A stretch of DNA of 64,000 nt. It comes from Manis javanica. Lineage: Eukaryota > Chordata > Mammalia > Pholidota > Manidae. Position 1 is the stretch's first letter. Each line of letters opens with the position of its first letter. The position numbers were made by a program, and so were the translations under genes. This document shows positions 34,555 to 47,370 of this stretch, piece after piece. The notes under the pieces are model-generated. The model saw only the letters and a program-made list of their open reading frames with translations. It did no database searches and was not told the DNA's origin. The stretch lies in the NCBI RefSeq assembly GCF_040802235.1, contig NC_133163.1, positions 66,754,001 to 66,818,000 on the forward strand, given 5' to 3'.

Positions 34555-34745
34555 TAAAACATTTTTATATTGAGGTACATACAATAAAATACACAAATCT
34601 TACTGTACAGCTTGATGAATTTTGACCTGTGCATACACTCATGCAACCATCAGCCAGATCAAAATATCAAACATTCTTACTAATTTTTTCCCCCTTCACC
34701 TATTTTTGCCCATGCCCAACCCCCTGGACTGGATAATTATTTTTA
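34555..34745 (-). mobile_element. L1 3'-UTR end, antisense
   Basis: The + strand reads 'tatattgaggtacatacaat' through 'ttgatgaattttgacctgtg' and 'ccatcagccagatcaaaata', the reverse complement of the last part of old L1 3' UTRs. Confidence 0.65.
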
Positions 34746-37700
34746 AATTATTTTAATTTCCCCATTCTAAAAACTGAGAAGACAAATCTGACCGATGTGA
34801 CTCCTCGGGGTTAGGTGAAGTTGAGCACAACTCTGTTAGCATTTATCTTAGAAGATAAACACCAATATCTTTAACAAAAACAACTGCCTACTTTAAATGA
34901 ACAAGTGATTACTGTAACAACATACAAATAACAAACCGAAACCAAAATTACTAGGGAATAGAGCAAAGCCTTGGGGGAGGGAGGGTAACCCTAACTGGGT
35001 AAACCAGAATTACCTCTCTCTGTGATGAAGCTTCTCAGTCCTAACCCCTAATACCCTATTACTGCAGAAAGCTGGCACAGACTACACATCCTTAGGAGGC
35101 AAACTTTTCTCTGGTCTGTGGGCCCACCCTGCCTACTCGGGTGTGTCCAGCCTGATAATTTCTGAAGGAGAAATGTAAGCCAATGTTTTCCACCGATGTC
35201 AGAATCTAGCCCTGAAAAACTTACTACCATTTACTTTAATTATTAAATTCTCCTGGAAAGAATCTCTCCGAAGGAAAAATTGAAAGTATTGAAAAGTTAC
35301 ACAATAAACAAAACATTTAGTCTAGTAGTTCTTTCTGTAGGGGAGGAAGAGAGCAAGATGTGACCAGAGGGAGGCGCATAGGCGATGTTTTATTTCTGAA
35401 ATTGGAAGTGCATTCTCAGCTGCTCATTTTATTATTAATCTTTAAGCTGTTCCTACATGCTTTATGCAAGTTTTGTATTTGCTATAAATCACCTTCAATT
35501 TAAAAAAAAATTTAAGAAAAGCTATGCTTCAAGCTATATTCATTTCAGGGTTATTTATAACCTGCATAAAGTGGAAGTAGCCTATTTGTTAGCATCCTTA
35601 AAGCGAACACTGGTTCAAACAAATGTTTAATGGAAAATTATTTAGTTATTTTAAATATGGTTACATAGCGCTATGGGAAAAAAATCTTTTAAGTTATAAA
35701 AAAGATCATGTGACAAAACCTTATAATTGTATGATTACAACCATGTGAAATACTTCAAAGAATAAGAATGCATGCTACTATGATATGATTGCTTTTAGCA
35801 AAGGAATTATGGGTGTTTTTCCTTTGCTTTGTTTTTCTGATTTTTTTAGTTAGTTATGCTATGTTTAATAATTCAATTTTTTATTACAAAAAAAAAAGAT
35901 TTCCCCAGAAAGTACTTTTTTGGTTCCACTCTAAATTAACATGAGCAAAAATTGCATTGGCTTCTAAGGTTTTATACAGGAAAAAGTTTTCATGGAAAAA
36001 AAGAAAAAGCCAGAAATCAACATTTTTCCCTCAGATGTTTCTCAGTACCCTCTTAGCCTCTGCACCTCAGGAAACAAATGCCTTGTGTTAATATTCAATT
36101 GTTTGCCAAAAGTTGAGTTTCCCCTGCTTTTGGTTTTTTTCATTGGCCAGCCTGCCTTTCCATCACCACCGACTCCAGTATCTTCGTCAGGCACACCTCA
36201 CAGCAGGAAGCTGACTAATCCTATGCTGGGGCGGTTTAGTAGGCGACCTTTCACATAGTGCCCGTTGCTGCCCATTGCACAATGTATTTGACTGGGAAGG
36301 ATAAATGCCACGGTTCACATTTGATTCCAGTCACCTTGTTGGTGCCAGAACTCAGGTGTGTAAGCATCACCCGCTGCCTTTAGAGCATAATGCTGATGTT
36401 ATGCTCCAAGCTCCTTCAGGTTGTGTGACAGGAGGGAAGTCAGGGGGGTTGGGGGACCTATGGGGAAAAATCCAAACCAGACAAGGATATTTCTCACTTT
36501 CTGATTTATTTCTCAAAGAAATGAAAAGCTGGACACTTATGGGGTATAGCTACAAATAAACTTATTCTTAATATTTAAAGCTTAAGAACTAGAATAAGCA
36601 AACATCAACACACTAATATGTTTTCATTAATTCATCAACAAGAAATAAGTTAATCTTTGTAGGGGGCTGGAACATATTTTCTGTGACTTAAATAGGTCAG
36701 ACGGGGAAAAGCGATTGTTTTATTTTTTAAAATTCTGAATAATTATCAATGTTACAATACAGAATGTTTTTGACGAAAGAAACCACTATGAAATGAAGGT
36801 TCTATGCTTTGTCTCTTGAGACAGCAAGCTAGCTGCTTTAAAAAAAAAAAATCCTACAGCCACATCCAGGTTAAGGAGAAAGAGAGAAAAAAATCCTAAA
36901 TGGGAGGAGAATAAGGATTCCAATTGTGATTTGTTTGAGAATAAATATTATTTAACCCAGATCACTAAGTCTGTAGGAATATGCAGCACATATAGTTTGG
37001 TCAATTTACTGAAGCTAGGTTTGTTATTTTTAGTCTTCCATCTCCCCTGTGTACACAGTGTGACAGTAACGCTAATATGAAAGCCACGTGCAAATTTTGT
37101 TTGCTAATCAGATTCCAGACCACTAATGAAAAAACACAGGGTTCTTTAGCTAAAGAAAACAAGAACATCCACCTAAAGCTTCTTCTGAGTGTGAAAGGCA
37201 AAATATACTCCATTTTTATTTGGTTACAAGGAGTGTATTTCTAAATAGTGTAAGAGAGTAAGGCATGGCCTAGCCACCCTGAGTTAAAGTAGGATCATAT
37301 GGAAAGTTATGCAGTAGTTATCAGGATTACAGTCTAATCAGTCTAGCCATATTTCCTCAAGACTGAGGACAAAGTAAGTTTCTTAGAATAGGTCTGAATC
37401 ATATCAGTACATACTAACCAGATCATCTACTTTGACTTGCTCTTTCATTTATATTCAGGAATTAACACAGAACCTCATCAACCAACAAAACTTGAGCATG
37501 GAAGGTGTTTCCAACTTGGACTTGTTTCCAACAGGAGCCAAAGGCCAAAACTCACATTCTGTTTAATGAATTACCAACAACTAACTTACTGTTTTTGGTG
37601 TAATTGGTATCCCTGTTAGAAGTCAATCCTTAAATTAAGTGTCTATGATGAAGAATTCCAGTTTTGGCCCCTAGGCATACAGGAATTATTCTCAATGTCA

Positions 37701-38389
37701 CTTTTTGTAATAGAACCAGGGAAAATGGCAAAAGTAGACTTTATGGGTCATGGGGTTTCATATTCTAAGTCATGGTGATTCTGGTCCTTTAAAACTAATA
37801 ACTGGCTTGTTCAAAATCACCTCCAAAGTGAATATGATTATTTTCTTCCCTAAAAAACAGAACAATTGATGGGAAGAGTAGATTTCACCCCAAGGGAAAC
37901 AGGAGACTAAGATAACATAGTAAATCTACTCTGAAGACTTAGGTATTCCTTTTTTCAAACTCATTTCAAACAGCTGGCTGATTCAGGTATTCTTGATCCC
38001 CATGCTGGGCTATGACTAGATTTTATTTTTAAATGAACTTACCTGGCAAATGGGTATTTATGATATTGTTGGGAGTACTCATGAGATCATTCTTTTAGTT
38101 ATATTTTCTTCATAGAAAGTTACCTAAAAAACAATTTGCAAGTTGAAGGACTTTTAAAAAAGTGTATTAGAAATAGCAATACATCATCTGAAGTCATTTC
38201 CATAATTTTTTATTTATTCTTAGTCATTTTTTCTCTGTTATTGGAATACTAGTCTATAATGTGATAAAGGTTTTGACATTTCCTATGGACATCAGGTGCT
38301 AAATGAAAATTACAAGAAAATTCCTCTCATATGTGGTAGGACCTATACTTGGAAGAATGGTACATTTGAAATCATCAGTCAAATACTGC
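34746..38389. other. unassigned intergenic sequence
   Basis: About 3.6 kb without recognised genes or confidently named repeats. ORFs at 35992-36258, 36305-36559 and 37437-37619 lack domain features. Confidence 0.35.
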
Positions 38390-38540
38390 TAGATGCTAAT
38401 TTCTCCACTTTTGAGTTAAGAAAATTGAAGCCCAGATAGTTACTAGATGGCTTATTCAAGATTACAAAATCAGCCAATGGACCAAAAGCCATCAGTAAAT
38501 GCTAGGACTTTAGATTCAAAACTCAGTCTTTTCACTAACC
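38390..38540 (-). mobile_element. MIR SINE relic
   Basis: The + strand shows 'ctaatttctccacttttgag', 'aaaattgaagcccagatag' and 'agattacaaaatcagccaat', a diverged reverse complement of MIR. Confidence 0.5.
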
Positions 38541-38869
38541 GACCTTGGTTTAGATAATTACAGGGTAAAAATCTATTGAAAAAGGAAATATCTGAAGGAA
38601 CTAGCAGATGTAAACTGAATATTTTGAAAAATTTTAGTAATAGCCTAAAATAAGCCAATATCTGATGCATAGATCACTGGTAAAGGTAAATACATAGTTA
38701 AACATAAAAAATAGTATAAATTTATTGTTTATAACTTTTATTTTCATTCCTGACTTAGGATGACTGCATAAAACAATAATTATTAAACTGAGTTGATAGG
38801 TACTCAATGTATAAAGATGTAATTTGTATGTCAATAATAGCACAAAGGAAGGAGGAGAAAATAGAGCTA

Positions 38870-41055
38870 TATTGGAGTAAATTTTTGTATACTATTGAGA
38901 GCAAGTTTATATTAATCCAAACTTGAATGTTTTTAAGTTAATATGTTAATTGTAATTCTAGGACAACCACCAAGAAAATAATTCACTAATATCAGACCTA
39001 TAAAATAGATTTTTAGACAGAAATTGTTACTAGAGTCAAAGAAGTATATATTATAATGATAAAAGGGTCAATCTGTTAGGAAGACATAACTACAAATATA
39101 TATATATATATATATATATATGCACCTAATAACAGAGCCCAAAATACACAAAGTAAAAACTAATAAAATTAAAGGGAGAAATAGACAATTCAACAGTAAG
39201 GTTGGAGACTTTAATACTCCACTTTCAATGATGGCTAGAATCAGAAAGATGATCAAAAGGAAATTGAAGATGAACATACTATAAACCAACTAGAGCTGAT
39301 ATTCACCCAAGAAAAGCAGAATGCAAATTCTTCCCAAGTACACTTGGCAATGTTTCCATTATTTAACAAAAGAAGCACAAAGTTGTACACTGAAAACTAC
39401 AAAATATCATTGAGACATTAAAGAAGAACTAAATAAATGGAAAGGCATCCTATTTATTATGGGAGATGTTATTAAAATGGCAATACTTCCCAAATCGATG
39501 TAGTCAATGTAGTCCCTGTCAAGATCACAGCTGGGTTTTTTTTGTTGTTCTGTGTGTGTTTTGCTTTGCAATGGATAAGCTCATTTTAAAATTCATATGG
39601 AAATGCAAGGAACTCAGAAGAGTCAAAGTGATCTTGGAAAGAAACAAAAACAAAGCTGCAGGATTCATAGTTCTTAATTTCAAAATACACTCCAAAGCTA
39701 CAGTAATCAAGCCAGGGTGGTACTGGAATAAGGATAGGAATTCAGATCAATGAAACATAACTGAGATTTTAGATAAACCTTTACATTTATGGTCAGTTGA
39801 TTTTCAGCAATCTTGCCAAGGCAGTTCATGGAGAAAGAACAATATTTTTAATAAATGGTGCTGAGACAACTGGATATCCACGTGCAAAAAAGAATGAATT
39901 TGGACTCTTATTTCACAACATATATAAAAATTAACTCAGAATGGATAAACAAAATATAAGAGCTTAAACTATAAAACTCTTAGAAGGAAACATTAATTTA
40001 ATCTCCGTGACCTTGGATGGGGCAATAGTTTCTTAGATATTGAAAGCAAATATGATAAAAAGAAAAATAGATAAATTGGACTTCATCATAATTTTTAAAA
40101 ATTTGTGCTTCAAAGTACATCATCAAGAAATTGAAAAGGCAGCCCACAAAATGGGATAAAATGTTTTCAAATTGTATATCTGACTAGGGACTTGTACCCA
40201 GAATATAAGAAGCTTAGCAATGAAAAGACAAACAATCCAATTTAAAAATGGGCAAAGGATTTGAATAGGCATTTCTCCAAAGGAAATATATGAATAGCTC
40301 ATAAGCACATAAAGGATACTCAACGCCATTAGTCATTAGGGAAATGCAAACCAAAACCACAATGAGGTACTACTTCATACCCACTAGGATGGCTACAATA
40401 AAAAAGACAGATAATAACAAAGAACCCTTATAAATTGTTGGCAGGGAATGTAAAATGGTACTGCCATTTTAGAAAACATCTGGCACTTCCTTCAAAAGCT
40501 ACACTATATGGCTAAACAGCTCCACTCCTAGAAAATTAGAAATGTATATCCACCAAAAAACTTGTTCATGAATGTCATAGCAGCATTATTCATAACAGCC
40601 CCAAACTGGAAACAACCCAAATGTCCAATAACTGATAAAGAAAGAAAAGGTGGTATATGCATACAATAGGATATTATTTATTCACATAAAGTAATGAAGT
40701 TCTAATACATGCTACAATGTGGATGAACTTTGGACACATAATGCTGCATAAAAAAGAAGCCAGATATAAAAGGCCACATATTCTCTGATACCATTGATAT
40801 GAAAATCTCCAGAATAAGCAAATCCATAGAGATAGAAAGTAGACTAGTGGTTCCCAGGGATTAGGGGTTGGGGAGAATGTAGAGTGACTGCTAATGGCAG
40901 GGGGTTTCTGTTTCAGGATGATGAAGATGTTCTGCAATTAGACAGTGACAACCGATGCGCAACTTCGTGGATACACTGAAACCCACCAAACTATACATTT
41001 TAAAAGGATGAACTTCATGGTATGTGCATTATATTTCAATGAAGTTGTTACTAAA
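38870..41055 (+). mobile_element. old L1, ORF2 and 3' UTR, internally deleted
   Basis: L1 ORF2 endonuclease-region sequence near 39121-39300 ('gcacctaataacagagccca') is followed after a gap by RT C-terminal sequence from about 39425 ('gttattaaaatggcaatact') and the end of ORF2 to about 40780. A 3' UTR then ends near 41050 with 'acttcatggtatgtgcattatat'. Frameshifts and stops are frequent (longest piece 95 codons). A (TA)n tract at 39097-39121 lies in it. Confidence 0.8.
39097..39121. repeat. (TA)n microsatellite
   Basis: About twelve TA units within the L1 ORF2 relic. Confidence 0.9.
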
Positions 41056-42025
41056 AGCTTATATATACATCTATGTTACTAAAAAGTTAAACATACAAAA
41101 TATATATGAATATACAATATATATAATCTACACATCAGAAAACTGAAATATGAACCTAAAGAAATTGAATAATAAAAAGCATTGAAATCATATAGTCATG
41201 ATGATTTTCAAAGAAAAACTAGTACAGATAACTTTTCCTTGAAAGCTTGGTGGTTAATTTCCTTGGTCAAGAAGTTTGTCTTAATCTCTAGAATACCTCA
41301 GCATAACCACATTCCCACACTAATAATGCATATATATATATATTCTGCAGGTGTTATCTAGCCATTGGCATTTACTTAGTGAATCAAACACAATTCCCTA
41401 GATTCCAAGTTTATATTAAATTCTGATTTACCATCCTAGGTCTTATAGACAAGGATTGAGATAATCTACTGCAAATGACCTCCAGGAAAGTAAAAGGTAA
41501 TTTTGGTTTAATGGCCTAGATGGATTTTTTGCCTAAGCATCTTTACTTGAATAACTGTTCACCTCTTTAACTCTGCTATGGCAGACAGACTGATCTCTGA
41601 GAACAGAAGTCTAATCCTCATGGCTAAAGTAAAGCAGCTATTTCCTGGCTCAGGTAATCAATGCCTGTCCCTCGGATTTCTTTAGTTAGCTGGTAAAAGG
41701 GATAAAAACAACTCCTGGATAATAGTTTGGATGGTGATAGGTAAAATGAGTTTTGGACTTTGGTGATGGAAGAAGCTCAATGTGATAGGTGAATATTACT
41801 GGTCTTTTTTTTTTTTTTACTTCAGAATTTTCTAATTTTTCCATTGTCTGCATTACATTAAAAACATTTTTAACTGCAAAAGTAATTGTAAAAAAAATTC
41901 AAATACAAAAAAGATATATAGAGTATTTTCCTGCATTCCTACTGTCCTTTCTATAGGCTTGATTTCTCAAGATGTATTTTTTCTTACCATCAGAGGGAAA
42001 AACATTTAACCCAAAGAGAGCAGCT
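41056..42025. other. unassigned intergenic sequence
   Basis: AT-rich, with a short (TA)n at 41331-41343 and a T run near 41806. No gene recognised. Confidence 0.4.
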
Positions 42026-42029
42026 GATA

Positions 42030-42260
42030 AGGCTCAGATCTTCTGTAGCCAGGGTTTCTGGATTCAAAGCCCAAATCTGTTGTTTATCAGCTATGTGACC
42101 TTGTACAGGTTAGTTAATCTCTACAGGCATGATTTCCCCATCTGTAAAATAGAGACAATAACCTTATTTCCCTTGTAGGGTTCTTAGGAGAATTAAATAC
42201 GTTAGTAATTGTAAAGCACATAACAGGGTACTATACATAGTAAACTGTATAAGTGTTTAT
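42030..42260 (+). mobile_element. MIR SINE
   Basis: 'gatcttctgtagccagggtt', 'gctatgtgaccttgtacagg', 'ccatctgtaaaatagagaca' and 'tcttaggagaattaaatacg' are in MIR order over about 230 bp. Confidence 0.8.
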
Positions 42261-42367
42261 AAGTTAGTTTAAAAAATACCCATTCCTTTCACTTTCCCCT
42301 AGAAATGTTACCTCTCTATTTTATTATATTAAAAAGTTATGGAAATACAAACTATAACTATGGTCAT

Positions 42368-42483
42368 CTCTCTATATATATTAGGTAAAATGATGCCATC
42401 ATTTAAAATTAAGAAACATTTCTGTCTCTCTATAGATATTAGGTGAAATGATGCCATAATTTAAAATTAAGAAACATTTCTGT
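42368..42483. repeat. 58-bp tandem duplication
   Basis: Two adjacent 58-bp copies (42368-42425 and 42426-42483) share all but three positions and contain 'atgatgccat' and 'aattaagaaacatttctgt'. A local duplication of recent to moderate age. Confidence 0.9.
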
Positions 42484-42544
42484 CAGGTTGTCTCAAAATA
42501 CCATGTGTCAGTATTGCTTCCTTTATCCTCCAAAATTTCCCACA

Positions 42545-42795
42545 TATTTTTTTAAAAATATCATTTGTATTATGTTTTCAAATACACACAAAAGTGTAGA
42601 CACTAGGATAATGAACCCCCACGTACCTCTTATCTAGATTCAAAAATTATTCTCAATGTATAGCCAACTGTTTCATCTATACTGTGTCCGCTATCCCCTC
42701 AAGTTATTTTGAAGCAAATCCTAGTTATTACATCATTTCATCCATAAGTATTTTGGTATGCCTGTCAAGCAATAGGACTCCTTTTTAGAAAATAA
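42545..42795 (-). mobile_element. L1 3'-UTR relic, antisense
   Basis: The + strand carries 'atgaacccccacgtacctct', 'caaaaattattctcaatgta' and 'gaagcaaatcctagttatta', the reverse complement of an old L1 3' UTR segment. Confidence 0.55.
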
Positions 42796-43293
42796 AAACA
42801 TTATACTATTATCATAGATAAAAAACAATGACCAATAACTCTTAATAGCAAATATCCAGAAGGAAAAACTTCCAATTCACACAATTAGGTTTTTCCCCTA
42901 ATGCACATTTTGAAATCTGTAATAAGAAAATTCATTCTTTACAGAAGTAGATTCTTGAAAGTTTTCTATAGAAGGAATTCTTGTAAATCAGATCCTACTT
43001 TTCCTTTAATTAAATTATAATTATTATGCACCCAAGTATGCTAATGAAGAATAATATCTTTTTATTTATTGGCAAGAATGATTTCCCTCAAGACAAAGGG
43101 AATAGTACGCTTACAGAGTTAGCAAATTATAGAAGGGTTTCTTAGCCTTGGAGCAAGAACAGCTAAGAAGGAACATAAAGCACACAACTTTTATGATCAC
43201 TATATGATTTTTGTCTCCACTATCATGGAATAGTAGACACAGAGAATCTTTTTAAAAATTGTCAAAATTCTAAAATTTATTTTTAAATACAGC
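42796..43293. other. unassigned intergenic sequence
   Basis: AT-rich; nothing recognised. Confidence 0.4.
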
Positions 43294-43647
43294 TGTGGTG
43301 AAAATGGACATTCCTATGGCCAGGATCCTCACCTGACCCTAACTACTTGATGATGTAACTTGCCTACTGCTAGGCTAGTGCTTACACACCCATAGGCAAT
43401 AAGCTATTATTGAATGAGTCACTATATAAAGAGCTCTACCCAGTGCTTTCAGTGGAGGCAGAGATGGAGGTGGATTACAGATCTGCAGACTGCTGGATGC
43501 AGATGTGATTCTAGTGCTCCACCTACCACCATGAGAATAAAGCCAGGTATAAACCCTTTTACCCCAAGGACATTCTGTTGTCATTTCTCCATCTCACTGA
43601 ATCCATAGTGAACTTGCCCAGGGCTAAAACCCTTAGGCAAGACAACA
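43294..43647 (+). mobile_element. probable solo ERV LTR
   Basis: Bounded TG...CA (TGTGGTGAAAA to GACAACA). TATATAAA lies at 43423-43430 and AATAAA at 43536-43541, about 110 bases apart, the spacing expected of a short-R LTR. A G/T-rich part ('ggacattctgttgtcatttc') follows. The start matches a 60-base fragment at 25615. No target duplication seen. Confidence 0.5.
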
Positions 43648-44694
43648 TCAATTTTGAAATCTTTAGAAAAGCAGAGTGATTCCTAGAAGGCATCATTACT
43701 AAGAATTAGTCATTTCTACTAAACTTACTGTTTTGTTTTATAACTTTTAATTTTGAAGTAAGCTTAGATGTAAAAGAATAGCATAAAAATAAAAGGATAT
43801 ATATATCCTTCACCCAAATTCCCCAGATATTGCTATTGGAATGCCATAGTTGAAATAAGTGAATTTCAAGAAGGCATTTGACAAGATTTCCTTTAAAATC
43901 TTAGATATAAATATGTTAATTTTGTACTACAAGATTCAATTCTGGTTTTTATTTTCTTAATATTACCATTTTTAAAATAAAAATATATTGAAATACTTAT
44001 TGCCAAGAAGGAGATCAGTGGGTCAGGTGATAATGCTGTTAGGTAGAGTGATAGTTATCTGAACAACTACACCCAGAGAATGTTACTTAATGGGTAAATA
44101 AATAACTGTTTCGTGAAAGGTTTGAGATATATGCCAGAGCCTCTGTTTGACCATGTCTGCCCAACACCTTTATCTAATTGATTACTAATGAAGAGTTTGG
44201 AGGACTGGCTGACACATTGTATTTCCCAATTGAGATTCAAAGAGATTGCCACACAATGCAGCACTGACATAGAACCAACAAGATGATATTAATAAGTCTA
44301 AATATTAGGGACAAAAATAATCAATTGTTAAATTAAAAGACTGAAGGAAACCTGGCTTGCAGTTCAGGGTGCAAAAAGTGAGAACTTTAGTTTACTGTAA
44401 ACTCTGTCAGCCAAAAGAGTGATATGACTACTTTCTTCCCAATGCAACAGGAGACTGCACTCCTCTGTCCTGGTCTGACCACATTTGAAGTACTGTTCTG
44501 GGCTCATGGATCAGTTAATGTACATCAGGAGAAAGTGAAAAATACCGAAGTAGGGTAAAGCCGGTGAAGGACTGGACCTGCTTTGCCTGCAGAAGAGGGG
44601 ACATGGGAACGTGACTGCTGTCTTCAATTGTTTGGTGGTCTGTTCTGTGCTAGAGAGAGCAGACCCAGAATCCCACACCAGAGAGCAACACTAA
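43648..44694. other. unassigned intergenic sequence
   Basis: Parts near 43740-43840 may be antisense L1. No gene identified. Confidence 0.3.
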
Positions 44695-44905
44695 TAGTGC
44701 AATAATATTAATAGCTGGCACTTTTGATTATATGTGGTTGGCATTTTACATGCATTCTCTTGATAAACATAATTATTTGATAAAGGGCAAGTTTCTATTA
44801 TTATCGTGGTTTTAAAGATTAGGAAAACAAAGCACATAGAGGCCAAGGCCACACAGATAGTAAGTCAAAATAGCTAATATCCATAATAAGTGACTACTTG
44901 TAATA
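44695..44905 (-). mobile_element. MIR-like relic
   Basis: 'gcattttacatgcattctct' and 'aaagcacatagaggccaagg' followed by 'ccacacagatagtaagtcaa' form a reverse-complement MIR/MIR3 pattern. Confidence 0.5.
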
Positions 44906-45018
44906 TATTTAGAAGACTGTTAGGACACGATAAGTGCCCAATAAAATTTAACTGCAATAATATTAACAAGTGTTATCAAAGTTATATTTCAATAACATTA
45001 TTATTATATTGACTTAGG

Positions 45019-46275
45019 TCCAGTGGTTCTCAGCCTTGGCTACACATTAGAGTCACTTAGAGTGCTTTAAAAAAATAGTGATCTCTGAATCCTACCTTCC
45101 AAAATTCTGGCTGAAATTCTGAGGTATGGCCTGAGCATCTGACATTTTAAAAGTTCCTCAGGTGAAGAAAATATTTATAAAAAACAAATCTGATAATGAT
45201 TATTATCAAAATATATGAAGGACCTTTAGAATTCAACAAGAAAATGAACAATCATTTAAAAAATGGGCAAGAGACACCTCACCAATGATGTATTGTTGGC
45301 AAATAAGTAAATGAAAAAATGCTCAATATCACTTCTCATTAGGAAATTGCAAATTAAAACAACAAGATACCACTACACACATATTAGAATGGGCAAAATC
45401 CAAAACACTGAAAACACCAAACGCTGGCAAGAATGTGGAGCAGCAAGAACTCTCATTCATTGCTTAAGGGAACGCAAAATGGTGCAGCCACTTTGGAAGA
45501 TAATTTGGCTGTTTCTTACAAATTGAACATATTCTAACCATATGATCCAGATATCATGCTCCTTGGTATTTACCCAAATGAGTTGGAAACTTATATCAAT
45601 GTAAAAATCTGCACATGGATATTTATTTTCATATTGCCAAAACTTAGAAGTTTCCAAGAAGTCCTTCAGTAGGGATGGATAAATAAACTGTGGTACATCC
45701 AGACAATAGAATATTATTCAGCTCCAAAAGAAATAAGCTATTAAACCTTGAAAAGACATGTAAGAACCTTAAATGCATATTGCTAAATGAAAGAGCCAAT
45801 CTGAAGCGACTACATACTGTAAGATTCTAACTATATAACATTCTGGATAAGGTAAAACTATAGCCACAGTAAAAAGGTCAGTTGCCAGAGGCTAGTGGAG
45901 AGGGAGGTATGTATAAGCAGAGCACAGGTAATTTTCAGGGCAGTGAAGTACTCTGTATGGTACTATAATGGTAGATACGTGTCATGATACATCTCTCAAA
46001 ACCCATAGAATGTACAACATCAAGAGTGAAGCCTTATGTAAAGTCCAGACTATGATGTGTGAATGCATGTTTCTTAATTGGAGCAAATGTACCACTCTGT
46101 TGGGGAAGTTTGATAGCGGGTAGGTTGTCATGTGTGGGGACAGGAGGTATGTGGAAACTCTCAGTACTTTCTGCTGAATTTTGCTGTGAACCTAAGACTG
46201 CTCTAAAAATAGTCGATTAAAAAAAAGTTCCCCCAGTGAATCTAATGTGCAGTGAAGGTGGAGAACACCTGGCTT
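45019..46275 (+). mobile_element. MER5A hAT-Charlie element, split by an L1
   Basis: The left piece (45019-45165) starts CAGTGGTTCTCAGCCTTGGC and continues in MER5A order. The right piece (46223-46275) reads 'gtgaatctaatgtgcagtga..ggtggagaacacctgg', the matching 3' end. The two join cleanly when the intervening L1 is removed. Confidence 0.75.
45166..46222 (+). mobile_element. 5'-truncated L1 inserted in MER5A
   Basis: The L1 ORF2 C-terminal region is visible ('aaaatgggcaagagacacct', 'ggcaagaatgtggagcagca'), followed by a 3' UTR and a poly(A) near 46219. Flanks aaaagttcctcaggtga (45149-45165) and aaaagttcccccagtga (46223-46239) match at 14 of 17 positions and are the diverged target duplication. 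The coding frame is broken. Confidence 0.75.
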
Positions 46276-46749
46276 AGATACTTTGCATACATAATGTTCT
46301 CTTCTAGCCACTAACTCCACCCTAGGTTCCAACCAAACTTAATTTTCTACTTTTTTTACTGTTCCTACAGTTTCCAAAATGGCCAACCACACTCTTTCAT
46401 ACCCACAACCTCTCCAAAGTTGAGAAAAGCTAGGGACAAATTCCATTTCCAGTTAAAATGTGATGAACTGTCCAGACATTTTTTTGGTGGCATATTTGAA
46501 GTGTTTATATCAAATGATACTTTTGATATATAAAAACTCAATACCATGTAATTGTGTTATTCATAAGATAAGATTTATTTTAAAAATTAATTCATGGTAA
46601 CACCAGTCAATGGGATGAGTTTAAATTTGAATGATGAATATCTTCCTCTTTGATCCTGTCAATGGATCTCAGCAACTGTGTGTATATTAAAGCTCTTCAT
46701 TGAAAGTAGGGCCTGTGCCAAAGGGCAGCCTCTTCCCTCAGCTCCCAAG
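46276..46749. other. unassigned intergenic sequence
   Basis: Nothing recognised. Confidence 0.35.
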
Positions 46750-47045
46750 AGGAGCCTTCTTACCTTCATGCTTCTCCACATGGTTTTCCTAATGTCTGGC
46801 CAGCTCCAATGAACACCTGAGATCTAATTCACACATCGTTTCTGAAGCCTTCCAAGAGGCCATCACCATCTTGATGTTCCTGGTGTACCTGACATACTGT
46901 GTCATAAGTACTATCACCCATAGGGGTGGTCACACCTACCTTCCCTTAGACTTCTATAGTTTATGGAAGATGCGGTCTGTGATGTACTGTGCCTGGCACT
47001 GTGCCTGGCACATAGCAGTTCTCAGTGTCCTTTATTCTTAGATTT
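46750..47045 (+). mobile_element. L2 3'-end relic
   Basis: 'gaagccttccaagaggccatc' type sequence is followed by 'ggcactgtgcctggcacatag' and 'tcagtgtcctttatt', the order seen at the 3' end of mammalian L2. Confidence 0.5.
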
Positions 47046-47370
47046 TGACATCAAAGTGAAGTGTGAGCATGTAAACATATCCTGGTTTCTTGGGACACAT
47101 ATTCAAGCGTAGTTAGTCATCTTTCTCTGCATCTTCTGTTTTCTTTCTTCAGGGCTTTAGTCTTTTCCTTTAGTGCTTTTGCTCTGGACTCTCTTATTTG
47201 AATTTAAAATAAAAATGTAATAATAATAAAAACACAAAAACACAGCATTTTAAAAATGTTTTCTTTAAAGCATACTATACTCATTCATTTTGCAGGTAGA
47301 AACTAGGTGGTACAGATAGAGATGGTGAGAGAATACAGGAAAATATACCTTAAAGACTTAGTGAAGTGTA

